A stretch of DNA of 64,000 nt, from NCBI RefSeq assembly GCF_000372465.1, contig NZ_AQUZ01000029.1, positions 54,693-118,692 on the forward strand, given 5' to 3'. The translations under genes and the position numbers were made by a program. Each line of letters begins with the position of its first letter. Position 1 is the first letter of the stretch. Shown one piece after another: positions 43,114 to 52,196 of the stretch. This stretch comes from Kribbella catacumbae DSM 19601. Lineage in GTDB: Bacteria > Actinomycetota > Actinomycetes > Propionibacteriales > Kribbellaceae. The notes below the pieces were generated by a model, which was given only the letters and a program-made list of their open reading frames with translations, ran no database searches and was not told the origin of the DNA.

Positions 43114-43141
43114 GCCGCTCGGAGCGGGAAGCGTCGCGGGT

Positions 43142-44782
43142 ATGGAAACCTCCCGTAGATCCGTCCTGAAAGCCGGTCTGGCTTCCACTGCGGCCGTCGC
43201 CGGCCTGTCCAGCCCGACCAGCCCGACCACCGCGGCCGCCACCCCGCTCCCGCAGGACCCGTTCACCCTCGGCGTCGCGTGCGGCGACCCGTGGCCCGAC
43301 GGGTTCGTGCTGTGGACCCGGCTCGCGCTCAACCCGCTCGCCGAGAACGGCCTCGGCGGCATGCCGTCCCGCCCGTACGCCGTCCAGTGGCAGGTGGCCA
43401 TCGACGAGCGGTTCCACCACGTCGTGCGTTCCGGAGTCGCCGTCGCCCGTCCGGAGCACGCGCACTCGATCCACGTGACCCTCGAAGGGCTGCAGCCGGC
43501 TCGCGAGTACTGGTACCGCTTCCGCGTCGACGGCCGGGTGTCGCGCGTCGGGAGAGCGCTCACTGCTCCGGCTCGCGGCACGACTCCGCGCGAGCTGGCG
43601 ATGTCGTTCGTGTCGTGTTCCCAGTTCGAGCACGGCTGGTTCACGGCGTACCGGCGGCTGGCGGAGGACCGGCCCGATCTGGTGCTGCACCTGGGCGACT
43701 ACCAGTACGAGTACACCAAGAACACGTACGTCGCGCCGGGTGGGAACGTGCGCGATCACGATGGGCCCGAGACGACGGATCTGGCGTCGTACCGGCAGCG
43801 GCATGCGCAGTACAAGACCGATCTCGACCTGCAGGCGGCGCACGCGGTCGCGCCGTGGCTGGTCGTCTGGGACGACCACGAGGTCGACAACAACTGGGCC
43901 GACGAGATCCCGGAGAAGCCTGAAGAAGGCTTCCGCGAGCGGCGGGCCGCGGCCTTCCAGGCGTACTACGAGAACATGCCGCTGCGCGCGACCTCTAAGC
44001 CGCGGGGCATCGACATGCAGCTCTACCGGCGGGTGAAGTGGGGTGAGCTGGCGACGTTCCACATGCTCGACACCCGGCAGTACCGAGACGACCAGGGCTG
44101 CGGCGACGGCTACAAGGACTGCCCGGCCGCCGTCGACCCGAAGCGCTCGATCACCGGCAGCCGGCAGGAGAAGTGGCTGCTCGACGGGTTCCGCCGGTCC
44201 GACGCGCGCTGGGACATCCTTGGCCAGCAGGTGTTCTTCGCCCAGCGCGACAACACCGAGGGTCCGGCGAAGCTCACCTCGATGGACGCCTGGGACGGGT
44301 ACGTCGCCTCAAGCGACCGGATCACCCGCGGCTGGGTGGACGCGCGCGTGCGGAACCCCGTCGTACTGACCGGTGACGTGCACGCGCACTGGGCATCGGA
44401 CCTGAAGCTCGACTACGACGACCCGACCTCGCGGACGGTCGGGTCGGAGCTGGTCTGCTCGTCCATCACCTCCGGCGGCAACGGCGGTGACTCGGCCTCG
44501 GGCTCACATCCGTGGCTGCGCTGGAACCCGCACCTGCGCTTCCAGAACAACCTCCGCGGCTACGTGAACACCACCATCACGCGGGAGTCCCTGGTGGCCG
44601 ACTTCCGCTGCGTGCGCGCGGTCAAGACGAAGGACGCCGAGGTCTTCACCCGCGCCCAGTTCACGATCGAGGACCGCAAGCCCGGCCTGCACCAGACGGC
44701 CGACACCCCACCGACCGCCGCGGCCGCTCTGCGCACCACCCCCAGCATCAACACCATCGCCTGGGAAACCGAGCGACCGTAA
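43142..44782 (+). CDS. phoD: Alkaline phosphatase D (PhoD family phosphodiesterase/phosphatase)
   Basis: This 546-residue secreted phosphatase starts with a twin-arginine signal (SRRSVLKAG, hydrophobic stretch to about residue 34). An N-terminal PhoD domain (FTLGVACGDPWPDGFVLWTR) is followed by the metallophosphatase domain with LHLGDYQYEYT, VVWDDHEVDNNWADE, and VLTGDVHAHWAS. These supply Fe/Ca ligands of the PhoD class. It releases phosphate from phosphodiesters or teichoic acid outside the cell. Three 11-base repeats before the start suggest PhoP control. It converges on the HIT gene, with a nested hairpin between. Confidence 0.94.
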   Translation: METSRRSVLKAGLASTAAVAGLSSPTSPTTAAATPLPQDPFTLGVACGDPWPDGFVLWTRLALNPLAENGLGGMPSRPYAVQWQVAIDERFHHVVRSGVAVARPEHAHSIHVTLEGLQPAREYWYRFRVDGRVSRVGRALTAPARGTTPRELAMSFVSCSQFEHGWFTAYRRLAEDRPDLVLHLGDYQYEYTKNTYVAPGGNVRDHDGPETTDLASYRQRHAQYKTDLDLQAAHAVAPWLVVWDDHEVDNNWADEIPEKPEEGFRERRAAAFQAYYENMPLRATSKPRGIDMQLYRRVKWGELATFHMLDTRQYRDDQGCGDGYKDCPAAVDPKRSITGSRQEKWLLDGFRRSDARWDILGQQVFFAQRDNTEGPAKLTSMDAWDGYVASSDRITRGWVDARVRNPVVLTGDVHAHWASDLKLDYDDPTSRTVGSELVCSSITSGGNGGDSASGSHPWLRWNPHLRFQNNLRGYVNTTITRESLVADFRCVRAVKTKDAEVFTRAQFTIEDRKPGLHQTADTPPTAAAALRTTPSINTIAWETERP

Positions 44783-44789
44783 GGATCGG

Positions 44790-44826
44790 AACTCCAGGGC
44801 TCACTCGGTGAGTGCGCTCTGGAGTT
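44790..44826. terminator. Nested hairpin between phoD and HIT gene
   Basis: Outer arms AACTCCAG (44790-44797) and CTGGAGTT (44819-44826) enclose an inner stem CTCAC-TCG-GTGAG (44800-44812). A short T-run follows on the plus strand. It overlaps the end of the HIT coding region. Confidence 0.55.
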
Positions 44827-45217
44827 TCTCGGCGTACTGCGCTGCTTCGGTGTCGTCGGCGTACTTGGTGCGCGGCCAGAAGAACCCCCGCAACCCGTCG
44901 CCCTTGGTTCGCGGGACGACGTGGACGTGCAGGTGCGGCACCGACTGGGAGACGACGTTGTTGACGGCAACGAAGGAGCCCTGCGCGTCGAACGCGGTAC
45001 GGACTGCTGCCGCGACGGAGCGAGCGGCGCCGAACAACGGCATCGCCAACTCGTCGGGCAGCTCCACCAGCGTCGCGACGTGCTCGCGCGGCACCAGCAA
45101 CGTGTGGCCTTTGAAGACCGGCCTGAGGTCCAGGAAGCCGAGCACCTCAGGGGTGTCGTAGACCAGGTGCGCCGGCGTTGATCCGGCGATGATCGAGCAG
45201 AAGAGACAGTCCGCCAT
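44801..45217 (-). CDS. HIT family nucleotide-binding hydrolase
   Basis: This 138-residue protein has the histidine-triad motif HLHVHVVP (His95, His97, His99) and an N-terminal zinc-type pair (Cys4 and Cys7). HIT proteins hydrolyse AMP or GMP from nucleotide conjugates such as adenosine phosphoramidates or dinucleoside polyphosphates. Its start overlaps the antiporter stop by one base (TGATG), so the two genes are coupled although their functions seem unrelated. Confidence 0.93.
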   Translation of the reverse strand: MADCLFCSIIAGSTPAHLVYDTPEVLGFLDLRPVFKGHTLLVPREHVATLVELPDELAMPLFGAARSVAAAVRTAFDAQGSFVAVNNVVSQSVPHLHVHVVPRTKGDGLRGFFWPRTKYADDTEAAQYAEKLQSALTE

Positions 45218-47130
45218 CAGCCCAGCTTCTCGTCAACGAAGCACCAGCGCCAACTCTCGCCTGGCTCGAAGCTGCGCATCACCGGATGTGAGGTCTGGTC
45301 GAAGTGCTTGCTGGCGTGCCGTCCGTAGGACGAGTCGCAGCAACCAACGTGACCACATCCCAGGCACAGTCGCAGATGCACCCAGGTGGCGCCTTCCTGG
45401 AGGCACTCCTCGCAGCCCTCGGGCGTTGTCGGGGTCAGCACGCACGGCGCGCCGGCCAGGTGCTCACACTCTCCGGCCGTCGACTGAGGAGCCCTCAGGT
45501 TCTGGGACTGTCCACCGACGTCGTCAGCCTCGGCCCGGTCCAGGATGGACTCCTCGATGTCGAGGGTGATCTGCGCGCGCTGCAGCACTTCGTCGGCGAC
45601 CAGACCGTCGTCGCGGACCTTGAGGATGTGTGCCCGCTCGGTCTCCAGCATCGCCATCCGCAGCCGGCGGTAGGCCTCGCTCGGCGTCTCGAGATCTGTC
45701 TCCGACCGGCCGAGCCGCTCCCACGCGGCGAGTGCTCGCGACTCGCCCCGCTGACGAAGCAGGGCGACGACCTCGGGCGGGTCGTCCGGAGTGACGATCT
45801 CGTCGAGCCTCTCCTCCGCGGCTCGATGAGCACCCTGCAGTACAGCGGCCTCCTGCAGCGCGTCTTCCGCCGGATCCGGGCCGGGCAGGCGCAACCGGCG
45901 TACGAGCCAAGGCAGGGTCGAACCCTGGAGCAGCAAGGTTCCTGCGGTCACCACCAGCGCCATGAAGACCAGTACTTCGCGATGGGGGGTGTTCTCCGGC
46001 AGGACGAAGACAGCCGCGAGGGTGACCACGCCGCGCATCCCGGCCCAGGAGACCACGACGAGGGCCTGCACCGAGACAGGGCCGGGCCGCGAGCGGCCGA
46101 GGATTCGCCGGGACAGGTAGGTGACCGGGAAGAGCCAGATCGGGCGCAGCAGAACGGTGGCGAGGAAGACGCCGACCGTGGCGATCGCGATCGTCCATGC
46201 CGACAGGGGACTCTCGGAGAGATCGTCGAGAATCCAGCGGGTCTGCAGGCCGATCAGCAGGAACACGGTGTTCTCGAGCAGGAACTGGAACGTGCGCCAG
46301 TTGGTCCGCTCGGACATCCGCGAGGCCGCCGACTGGATGATCGGCGCCTTGTGGCCGAGCAGCAGGCCGGTCACGACGACGGCGAGTACGCCGGACGCGT
46401 GGACGTAGTGGTTCTCGGCGGCGACGTACGCGATGAACGGCGCGGTCAGGCTCAGGGTGGTGTCCAGCACGGGGTCGGTGAAGCGCTTGCGGACCTTGGC
46501 CAGCACGATCGCGACCACCAGACCGACCAGTACGCCGCCACCGGCCGCGCGGAGGAAGTCGAGGCTCACGTGCAGGAAGGTCGGCGCGATCAGGGCGGCC
46601 GCGATCGCAGTACGCAGACACACGAGTGCAGTCGCGTCATTGAGCAGGCTCTCGCCTTCGAGGATCGTGACGACGCGACGGGGGAGTCCGACCTTCTTGG
46701 CGATCGCAGTAGCGGCGACCGCGTCGGGCGGCGCGACGACGGCGCCGATCGCGAAGGCGGCCCAGAGCGGGAGTGGCTCCTGCCCGTCGGCGACGGCGGG
46801 TGCGCCGAGCAACCAGTAGGCGACCAGCCCGACGCCGGCGGCGGTGAAGGCGACCAGGCCGACGGACAGCAGCCCGATGGACCGGCGGTGCTTGGAGAAG
46901 TCGACAAGGCTGGTCTTGATCGCTGCGGAGTACAGCAGCGGTGGCAGGAAGCCGACCAGGACGACCTCGTGGGAAAGCTCGACTCGTGGCACGAACGGCA
47001 GGTACGACGCGGCTACACCGAGGACGACCAGTAAGAGGGGAGCCGAGATCCCGATCCGCCGGCCGAGCGCGGCACCGGCCGCGACCACGGCGACGAGAGC
47101 AACGATCTCGATCGCGATATCCACGCGCAC
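45217..47130 (-). CDS. Na+/H+ antiporter (CPA1/NhaP type) with C-terminal UBP zinc finger
   Basis: This 637-residue protein has about twelve membrane segments (1-410) with CPA1 hallmarks: LPPLLYSAAIKT and AIGAVVAPPDAVAATAIAKK, with the ion-binding Asp. A charged cytoplasmic helix region follows (about 420-550). The last 85 residues form a UBP-type zinc finger, with ligands in GCEECLQ, LCLGCGHVGCCDSS, HASKHFDQTSHPV and a final W-x-W. This finger binds ubiquitin C-termini in eukaryotes. In actinobacteria it recurs fused to antiporters, with unknown function. It is followed by the HIT gene with a one-base overlap. Confidence 0.92.
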   Translation of the reverse strand: MRVDIAIEIVALVAVVAAGAALGRRIGISAPLLLVVLGVAASYLPFVPRVELSHEVVLVGFLPPLLYSAAIKTSLVDFSKHRRSIGLLSVGLVAFTAAGVGLVAYWLLGAPAVADGQEPLPLWAAFAIGAVVAPPDAVAATAIAKKVGLPRRVVTILEGESLLNDATALVCLRTAIAAALIAPTFLHVSLDFLRAAGGGVLVGLVVAIVLAKVRKRFTDPVLDTTLSLTAPFIAYVAAENHYVHASGVLAVVVTGLLLGHKAPIIQSAASRMSERTNWRTFQFLLENTVFLLIGLQTRWILDDLSESPLSAWTIAIATVGVFLATVLLRPIWLFPVTYLSRRILGRSRPGPVSVQALVVVSWAGMRGVVTLAAVFVLPENTPHREVLVFMALVVTAGTLLLQGSTLPWLVRRLRLPGPDPAEDALQEAAVLQGAHRAAEERLDEIVTPDDPPEVVALLRQRGESRALAAWERLGRSETDLETPSEAYRRLRMAMLETERAHILKVRDDGLVADEVLQRAQITLDIEESILDRAEADDVGGQSQNLRAPQSTAGECEHLAGAPCVLTPTTPEGCEECLQEGATWVHLRLCLGCGHVGCCDSSYGRHASKHFDQTSHPVMRSFEPGESWRWCFVDEKLG

Positions 47131-47255
47131 AGTGTGGCAGGCGGCGTGCGTCCCGGGCGGCGTGGTTCGCCGAGAGCGGAGCTACGACCTGTTCTCCCGG
47201 CGCCGGATCATTTAGCGTGTGCGCTCCGAGAGATCGCATTCACTGGGGGTCACCC

Positions 47256-48755
47256 ATGCGCCGCCGCTCCGCCGCCCTGATCACCGTTCTTGCCCTCGCC
47301 ACACCGGCCGTGCTGCCGTCCCCGGTCGCCGCGGCGGAGAGTGTGACGACCACCAACGCCTGTGTCGAGAGCGTGCCAGAGCCGGCCACGACAACTCCGG
47401 TACGGATCTGCTACTCGCTGTTCCAGCCCGCCGGCAGTTCGGCGTCCCGCACCGTCCCGCTCATCTTCCACAGCCACGGCTGGGGTGGCAGTCGCACCAA
47501 GGACCCCGCTGCCTTCAAGCCGTACCTCGATGCCGGGTACGGCGTACTGAGCTTCGATCAGCGCAGTTTCGGCGAGTCGACCGGCGTCGCCCACGTGATG
47601 AATCCGGATCTCGAGGGCCGCGACGTGATCAAGCTGGTCGACCTCGTCGCGAGCCTCGACTGGGTCACCAAGCAGCGCCCGGGCGACCCGTTGATCGGGG
47701 CGATCGGCGGCTCGTACGGCGGCGGCTACCAGTTCGCGGGAGCCTTCACGGAGCTGCGCGACAAGGGCCGTACCCGCTTCGATGCGCTGGCACCCGAGGT
47801 CACCTGGTGGGACCTCAAGCAGAGTCTCGCGCCGTCGGAGGCCGCCCGGACGATGTGGCTGACACTCCTGTACGCCGGCGGCGGCACGCACCTCCCGCCG
47901 GCTGTTCAGGCCGGATTCGTCGCGTTGATCACGACCGGCCATTGGCCGACCGGTCAGGCCGGCCGCGACCTCGACGCGTTCTTCGCCAAGAACGGACCGG
48001 CCTGGCACGTCAAGCACGGCCGCAAGCTCGACATCCCGGTGCTGATCGGCCAAGGCCTGCCCGACAACCTCTTCAACCTCAACCAGGGCCTGCAGAATTT
48101 CGACAAGGCACTCACCGCGCGCGCCCGGTCCCGCTCACTCCTGGTCGGCTACAACGGCGGCCACGTCCTCCCGAGCGTCGTCCCGCCCGGGTTCTACACT
48201 CCCGGCGACCCGTGCTCGATCGCTCTCGGCAGCCCGAACTTCGTCAGCCTCGCCCAGCGGTTCATGGCCCTCAACCTGAAGCGGCAGGACACCGGCCTCA
48301 CCGGCTTCGGCAGCTACCACCTGGCCACCGCCGACGGCCGTTGCCTGACGCAACGAAACCTGAAGCCGAACAAGCAGTACCAGCTCGGCAGGATCACCAC
48401 CGCCACGACCATCTTGGCGAAGGGGCCGATCACTGTCGGGGGTGTCCCGCAACTCAGGGCGAAGGTCAGTAGTGTCCTCCCGGACGCCGGCGCCTTCTTC
48501 GCACTGAGCGTCGGAACCACCCCGCTCGACGCGAAGATCGTTCAGAACAACACGATGCCGCTCCGCGAGCAGCACCCGGTGCGTGGGGTCAGGCGCACGA
48601 TCGACCTGCCGGGCATCGCGGTCGACGTACCGGCTGGGAAGTCGATCTTCCTCACGGTCTCACCGGTCGCCGACATGTTCGCCGGCCAGAACGGCCGGGT
48701 CCCCAGCCCGCTGCGGCTGGACGACGTAACCCTGCGCCTGCACCGAGTCCGCTAG
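47256..48755 (+). CDS. Secreted alpha/beta hydrolase, CocE/NonD (S15 peptidase-like) family
   Basis: This 499-residue protein has a signal peptide (about 1-26, ending AAA). It has an alpha/beta hydrolase core with the nucleophile Ser153 in GAIGGSYGGGYQF and the oxyanion segment FHSHGWGGSR (71-80). The region VLSFDQRSFGES is typical of X-Pro dipeptidyl-peptidase/cocaine-esterase relatives. The C-terminal part (about 380-499) is beta-rich. I chose ATG 47256 after GGGGGTCACCC; the open frame upstream has no domain. The natural substrate is unknown. The end overlaps the convergent DUF402 gene by four bases. Confidence 0.88.
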   Translation: MRRRSAALITVLALATPAVLPSPVAAAESVTTTNACVESVPEPATTTPVRICYSLFQPAGSSASRTVPLIFHSHGWGGSRTKDPAAFKPYLDAGYGVLSFDQRSFGESTGVAHVMNPDLEGRDVIKLVDLVASLDWVTKQRPGDPLIGAIGGSYGGGYQFAGAFTELRDKGRTRFDALAPEVTWWDLKQSLAPSEAARTMWLTLLYAGGGTHLPPAVQAGFVALITTGHWPTGQAGRDLDAFFAKNGPAWHVKHGRKLDIPVLIGQGLPDNLFNLNQGLQNFDKALTARARSRSLLVGYNGGHVLPSVVPPGFYTPGDPCSIALGSPNFVSLAQRFMALNLKRQDTGLTGFGSYHLATADGRCLTQRNLKPNKQYQLGRITTATTILAKGPITVGGVPQLRAKVSSVLPDAGAFFALSVGTTPLDAKIVQNNTMPLREQHPVRGVRRTIDLPGIAVDVPAGKSIFLTVSPVADMFAGQNGRVPSPLRLDDVTLRLHRVR

Positions 48756-49246
48756 CGGACCTTGTCGAGATAGGTCTTGAAGACCGTCAGGAACGGCTCT
48801 TCGGAGGCGACCGCCGTCACCAGCCAGTCGGCGGTCGCCTGCGCCTGCTCGATCACGTCGGCCGGATAGCCGTACTTCACCTGGTGCTCGGCGAACTCGT
48901 CCTCGTCGTCGACGTAGATCCTGCCGTCCCGCTTGCGGATCACGTCCAGATCGAGATCGATCATCGTGAACACGTCCTCGCCGAACTCGACCGCCGACGT
49001 CACGTCGCAGTAGATCTCGGTGGAGCGCGGCTCGTCGTTGAAGAGCGCGGTGAACCCGCGGTCCCGGGAGAACAGCTGGACGTGGGCCTGCTCCTGCGTC
49101 ACCTCCGGCTCGTCGCCGCGCTGGGACACCGAGTTCGCCCGGGCGCCGAGCCAGACGCCGTACTGGTCCTCGCCCAGGTACTCCATCCACTGGTGCCAGT
49201 GAAGCTTCTCGTCGTACTTGCGATAAACCACCCGGACGTTCCGCAT
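48752..49246 (-). CDS. DUF402 domain protein
   Basis: This 164-residue protein has the DUF402 pattern seen in nucleotide phosphatases of the FomD/Ntdp type: YRKYDEKLHWHQWMEYLGED, a central STEIYCDVTSAVEF, and the acidic MIDLDLDVIRKRDGRIYVDD-EDE stretch that binds metal. Members hydrolyse nucleoside di- and triphosphates or related conjugates. I chose the ATG at 49246; the longer frame upstream overlaps the divergent gene. It is divergent from the dTDP-glucose dehydratase gene by 52 bases. Confidence 0.85.
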   Translation of the reverse strand: MRNVRVVYRKYDEKLHWHQWMEYLGEDQYGVWLGARANSVSQRGDEPEVTQEQAHVQLFSRDRGFTALFNDEPRSTEIYCDVTSAVEFGEDVFTMIDLDLDVIRKRDGRIYVDDEDEFAEHQVKYGYPADVIEQAQATADWLVTAVASEEPFLTVFKTYLDKVR

Positions 49247-49298
49247 GGCGTCACCGTACCGGCGCCTGCGGTCACTGACCTCTGGATATCCTGCGCGT

Positions 49299-50294
49299 AT
49301 GCGGCGAATGCTGGTCACCGGCGGTGCGGGCTTCATCGGCTCGAACTTCGTGCACGACACGCTGCGGCGCTTCCCGGACCTCGCGGTCACGGTGCTCGAC
49401 GCGCTCACGTACGCCGGCAGCCAGCGCAACCTCGACCCGGTGTCGGACCGGATCACCTTCGTGCACGGCGACATCTGCGACGCGTCGCTGGTCGACGGGC
49501 TCGTCCAGGACACCGACGTACTGGTCCACTTCGCCGCCGAGTCGCACGTCGACAACTCGCTGAACGACCCGTCGCCGTTCATCCGCACCAACATCCTCGG
49601 CACGTTCACCCTGCTGGAAGCGGTACGCCGGTACGACAAGCGACTGCACCACATCTCCACCGACGAGGTCTTCGGCGACCTCCCGCTGGACAGCGTCGAG
49701 CAGTTCACCGAGACCACGCCGTACGACCCGTCCAGCCCGTACTCCGCCAGCAAGGCGAGCTCGGACATTCTCGTCCGCGCCTGGGTCCGCTCGTACGGCG
49801 TACAGGCCACGCTCTCGAACTGCGCCAACAACTACGGCCCGTACCAGCACGTCGAGAAGCTGATCCCACGCCAGATCACCAACGTCCTGCTCGGCGACAA
49901 ACCCAAGCTCTACGGCGCCGGCGACAACATCCGCGAATGGACCCACGTCGACGACCACAACGACGCGGTCCACCGCATCATCGCCAATGGCCAGATCGGC
50001 GAGACCTACTTGATCGGCTCCGGCGACGAACGAAGCAACAAACAAATCATCGAACAAATCCTCACCCTGATGGACCACCCCGCCAACGCCTACGACCACG
50101 TCCCCGACCGCCCCGGCCACGACCTGCGCTACTCCAACAACACCACCAAACTCCGCACCGAACTCGCCTGGACCCCCACCTACGACTTCACCACCGGCCT
50201 GTCCAACACCATCACCTGGTACCGCGAAAACCCCACCTGGTGGAAACCCGCCAAATCAACCACAGAAGCCAAATACAAACTCCTCGGCCGCTGA
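49299..50294 (+). CDS. rfbB: dTDP-glucose 4,6-dehydratase
   Basis: This 331-residue extended SDR enzyme converts dTDP-glucose to dTDP-4-keto-6-deoxyglucose, the first committed step to dTDP-rhamnose and other deoxysugars. It has the NAD-binding GGAGFIGS (8-15), the catalytic Thr121-Asp122-Glu123 (STDEVFGDLP), and Tyr148-x3-Lys152 (YSASK). A -10-like TATCCT (49287-49292) stands seven bases before the A of ATG 49299, so the message is probably leaderless. No other rhamnose gene is in the window. Confidence 0.94.
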   Translation: MRRMLVTGGAGFIGSNFVHDTLRRFPDLAVTVLDALTYAGSQRNLDPVSDRITFVHGDICDASLVDGLVQDTDVLVHFAAESHVDNSLNDPSPFIRTNILGTFTLLEAVRRYDKRLHHISTDEVFGDLPLDSVEQFTETTPYDPSSPYSASKASSDILVRAWVRSYGVQATLSNCANNYGPYQHVEKLIPRQITNVLLGDKPKLYGAGDNIREWTHVDDHNDAVHRIIANGQIGETYLIGSGDERSNKQIIEQILTLMDHPANAYDHVPDRPGHDLRYSNNTTKLRTELAWTPTYDFTTGLSNTITWYRENPTWWKPAKSTTEAKYKLLGR

Positions 50295-50895
50295 CGTGGC
50301 TGCGCACGCGTAACCCGGCGCCGATGGCCCCGACACGCCGAGAGAAGGGCTTGCTGGCCGGACCTGGGTATGCGTGGACGTCCGGACCTCTCCCGGAAGT
50401 GTGGCCAGGGGCTTTGTCGTCGTTCTGTCGGCGGCGACTTGATCCACCAGTGGTGGGCTCGGGCCCATCCGCACGGCGTGAAGGAAATTGGTCATAGAGC
50501 GGCAAATTTCCTTCACGCGGTGGGGTTGAAGCCCGCCAGTGGCGGGCTCGGTCGTGGTTGGGTTGAGGTCTGCCGGATAGCGAACGGTGGTGCGTTGACG
50601 GGGTCGGGGGACGGGACTAGCGTCGGAAGCAATCCCTCGGAACGGCGTTGATCCTGCGTTTTTGCGCAGAGGTTCGCCGGTGGATGGGACTCACCTGGTA
50701 CGGGGCAGGCGACGACCGCATCGCTACACCACAGGGCGGTCGCGGTCCGCGGTCGAAGCAGCTAAGCCCGGTCGAACTCGGACGAACGAGTTGGTGATGC
50801 CGCTGGTGCAGCTCGACAGCAGACAGCGCAGCAGGCCGTATCGCAGGGCTCCACGGCGTTCGGCGCCGGAGCTTCCCCGGAGAGGAGCAATAGTC
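50295..50895. other. 601-base intergenic region
   Basis: I found no convincing gene here. The left third has no clear signal. The middle holds the three-hairpin cluster at 50447-50551. The right part (50570-50895) must contain the promoter of the dehydrogenase gene; an open frame from 50662 is in frame with that gene, but the strong AGAGGAG site directly before GTG 50896 favours the later start. Confidence 0.6.
50447..50551. repeat. Hairpin cluster: central palindrome flanked by direct repeats
   Basis: Central arms GCGTGAAGGAAATT (50476-50489) and AATTTCCTTCACGC (50505-50518) are exact reverse complements around 15 bases and are AT-rich for this genome. Flanking 16-base direct repeats CCAGTGGYGGGCTCGG lie at 50447-50462 and 50536-50551, with one mismatch. 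Each flank is itself a small hairpin around AGT (CCACC/GGTGG and GCCCGCC/GGCGGGC). Confidence 0.8.
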
Positions 50896-52110
50896 GTGCC
50901 TGGCAACAGGGCAGTCATTTACAAGGGACCAGGTGACGTGGCGGTCGAGACGATCGACTACCCGAGCCTGGAGCTCAAGGATGGTCCAGGGGTCAACCCC
51001 GCGAACGTGGGCCGGCAGGTCCCACACGGGGCAATCCTGAAGGTCGTCGCCAGCAATATCTGCGGCAGCGACCAGCACATGGTCCGCGGCCGGACCACAG
51101 CACCGCCGGGACTCGCTCTCGGCCATGAGATCACCGGCGAGGTGGCGGAGATCGGCCGGGACGTCGAGTTCATCAAGGTCGGCGATCTGGTGTCGGTCCC
51201 GTTCAACATCGCCTGTGGACGGTGTATCAACTGCAAGGAGGGCAAGACCGGCGTCTGCCTGAACGTGAACCCGGACCGGCCGGGCTCGGCGTACGGGTAC
51301 GTCGACATGGGCGGCTGGGTCGGCGGCCAGGCGGAGTACGCGCTGGTGCCGTACGCCGACTGGAACCTGCTGAAGTTCCCCGACAAGGACCAGGCGCTCG
51401 GGAAGATCCGCGACCTGGCGATGTTGTCGGACATCTTCCCCACCGGTTACCACGGCGCGGTCACGGCCGGGGTCGGCACTGGTTCCAGTGTGTACGTAGC
51501 AGGGGCCGGACCCGTCGGCCTGGCCGCGGCGACGTCGGCGTTCCTCCTCGGAGCGGCGGTCGTGATCGTGGCTGATCTGCAGAAGGAACGGCTGGAACAG
51601 GCCCGCAGCTTCGGTTGCGAGACGATCGATGTGTCACAGGGCGAACCGAGGGACCAGGTTGAACAGCTCCTGGGCGAGCCGGAGGTCGACTGCGCCATCG
51701 ACGCAGTCGGTTTCGAGGCACACGGCCACGGCAGTGATGCCCAGGCCGAGCGGCCGGCGACCGTTCTGAACACGGTCATGGATGTCACCCGGGCCGGTGG
51801 CGCGGTCGGCATTCCCGGGCTCTACGTCACCGGCGACCCCGGTGCGAGTGACGATGCCGCGAAGATCGGTTCCCTGTCCATCCGGCTCGGCCTCGGCTGG
51901 GCGAAGTCGCTGTCGTTCACGACAGGGCAGTGCCCGGTCATGCGGTACAACCGCCAGTTGATGAAGGCGATCCTGAACGACCGTACGCAGATCGCGAAGA
52001 ACGTGAACGCCACGGTCATCCCGCTGGATCAGGCGCCGCAGGGGTACGCCGAGTTCGACAAGGGAGCGGCCCGCAAGTACGTGCTCGATCCGCATGGACT
52101 GATCAAGTAG
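50896..52110 (+). CDS. Zinc-dependent glutathione-independent formaldehyde dehydrogenase-like alcohol dehydrogenase
   Basis: This 404-residue medium-chain dehydrogenase has the catalytic zinc Cys56 (NICGSDQHMVRG), the structural zinc cysteines (CGRCINCKEGKTGVC) and the NAD-binding AGAGPVGLAAATSA. Length, the AKNVNATVIPLDQAPQGYAE end and the insert around GHGSDAQAERPA match the FdhA group, which dismutates or oxidises formaldehyde without glutathione. Close relatives also oxidise other alcohols. GTG 50896 has AGAGGAG eight bases upstream. A long intergenic region precedes it and a terminator follows. Confidence 0.9.
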   Translation: MPGNRAVIYKGPGDVAVETIDYPSLELKDGPGVNPANVGRQVPHGAILKVVASNICGSDQHMVRGRTTAPPGLALGHEITGEVAEIGRDVEFIKVGDLVSVPFNIACGRCINCKEGKTGVCLNVNPDRPGSAYGYVDMGGWVGGQAEYALVPYADWNLLKFPDKDQALGKIRDLAMLSDIFPTGYHGAVTAGVGTGSSVYVAGAGPVGLAAATSAFLLGAAVVIVADLQKERLEQARSFGCETIDVSQGEPRDQVEQLLGEPEVDCAIDAVGFEAHGHGSDAQAERPATVLNTVMDVTRAGGAVGIPGLYVTGDPGASDDAAKIGSLSIRLGLGWAKSLSFTTGQCPVMRYNRQLMKAILNDRTQIAKNVNATVIPLDQAPQGYAEFDKGAARKYVLDPHGLIK

Positions 52111-52123
52111 TAGCCGCCATCAA

Positions 52124-52156
52124 GACGGGAGCAGGGCCACCGGCCCGGCTCCCGTC
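52124..52156 (+). terminator. Terminator-like hairpin
   Basis: GACGGGAGC (52124-52132) and GCTCCCGTC (52148-52156) pair exactly; an inner GGGCC-ACC-GGCCC stem extends the hairpin. It lies 13 bases after the dehydrogenase stop. A long U-run is absent, which is normal in high-GC actinomycetes. Confidence 0.7.
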
Positions 52157-52196
52157 ATACTGCGAATGAGGGCAAACCGTCACGAGAGCGACTTTC

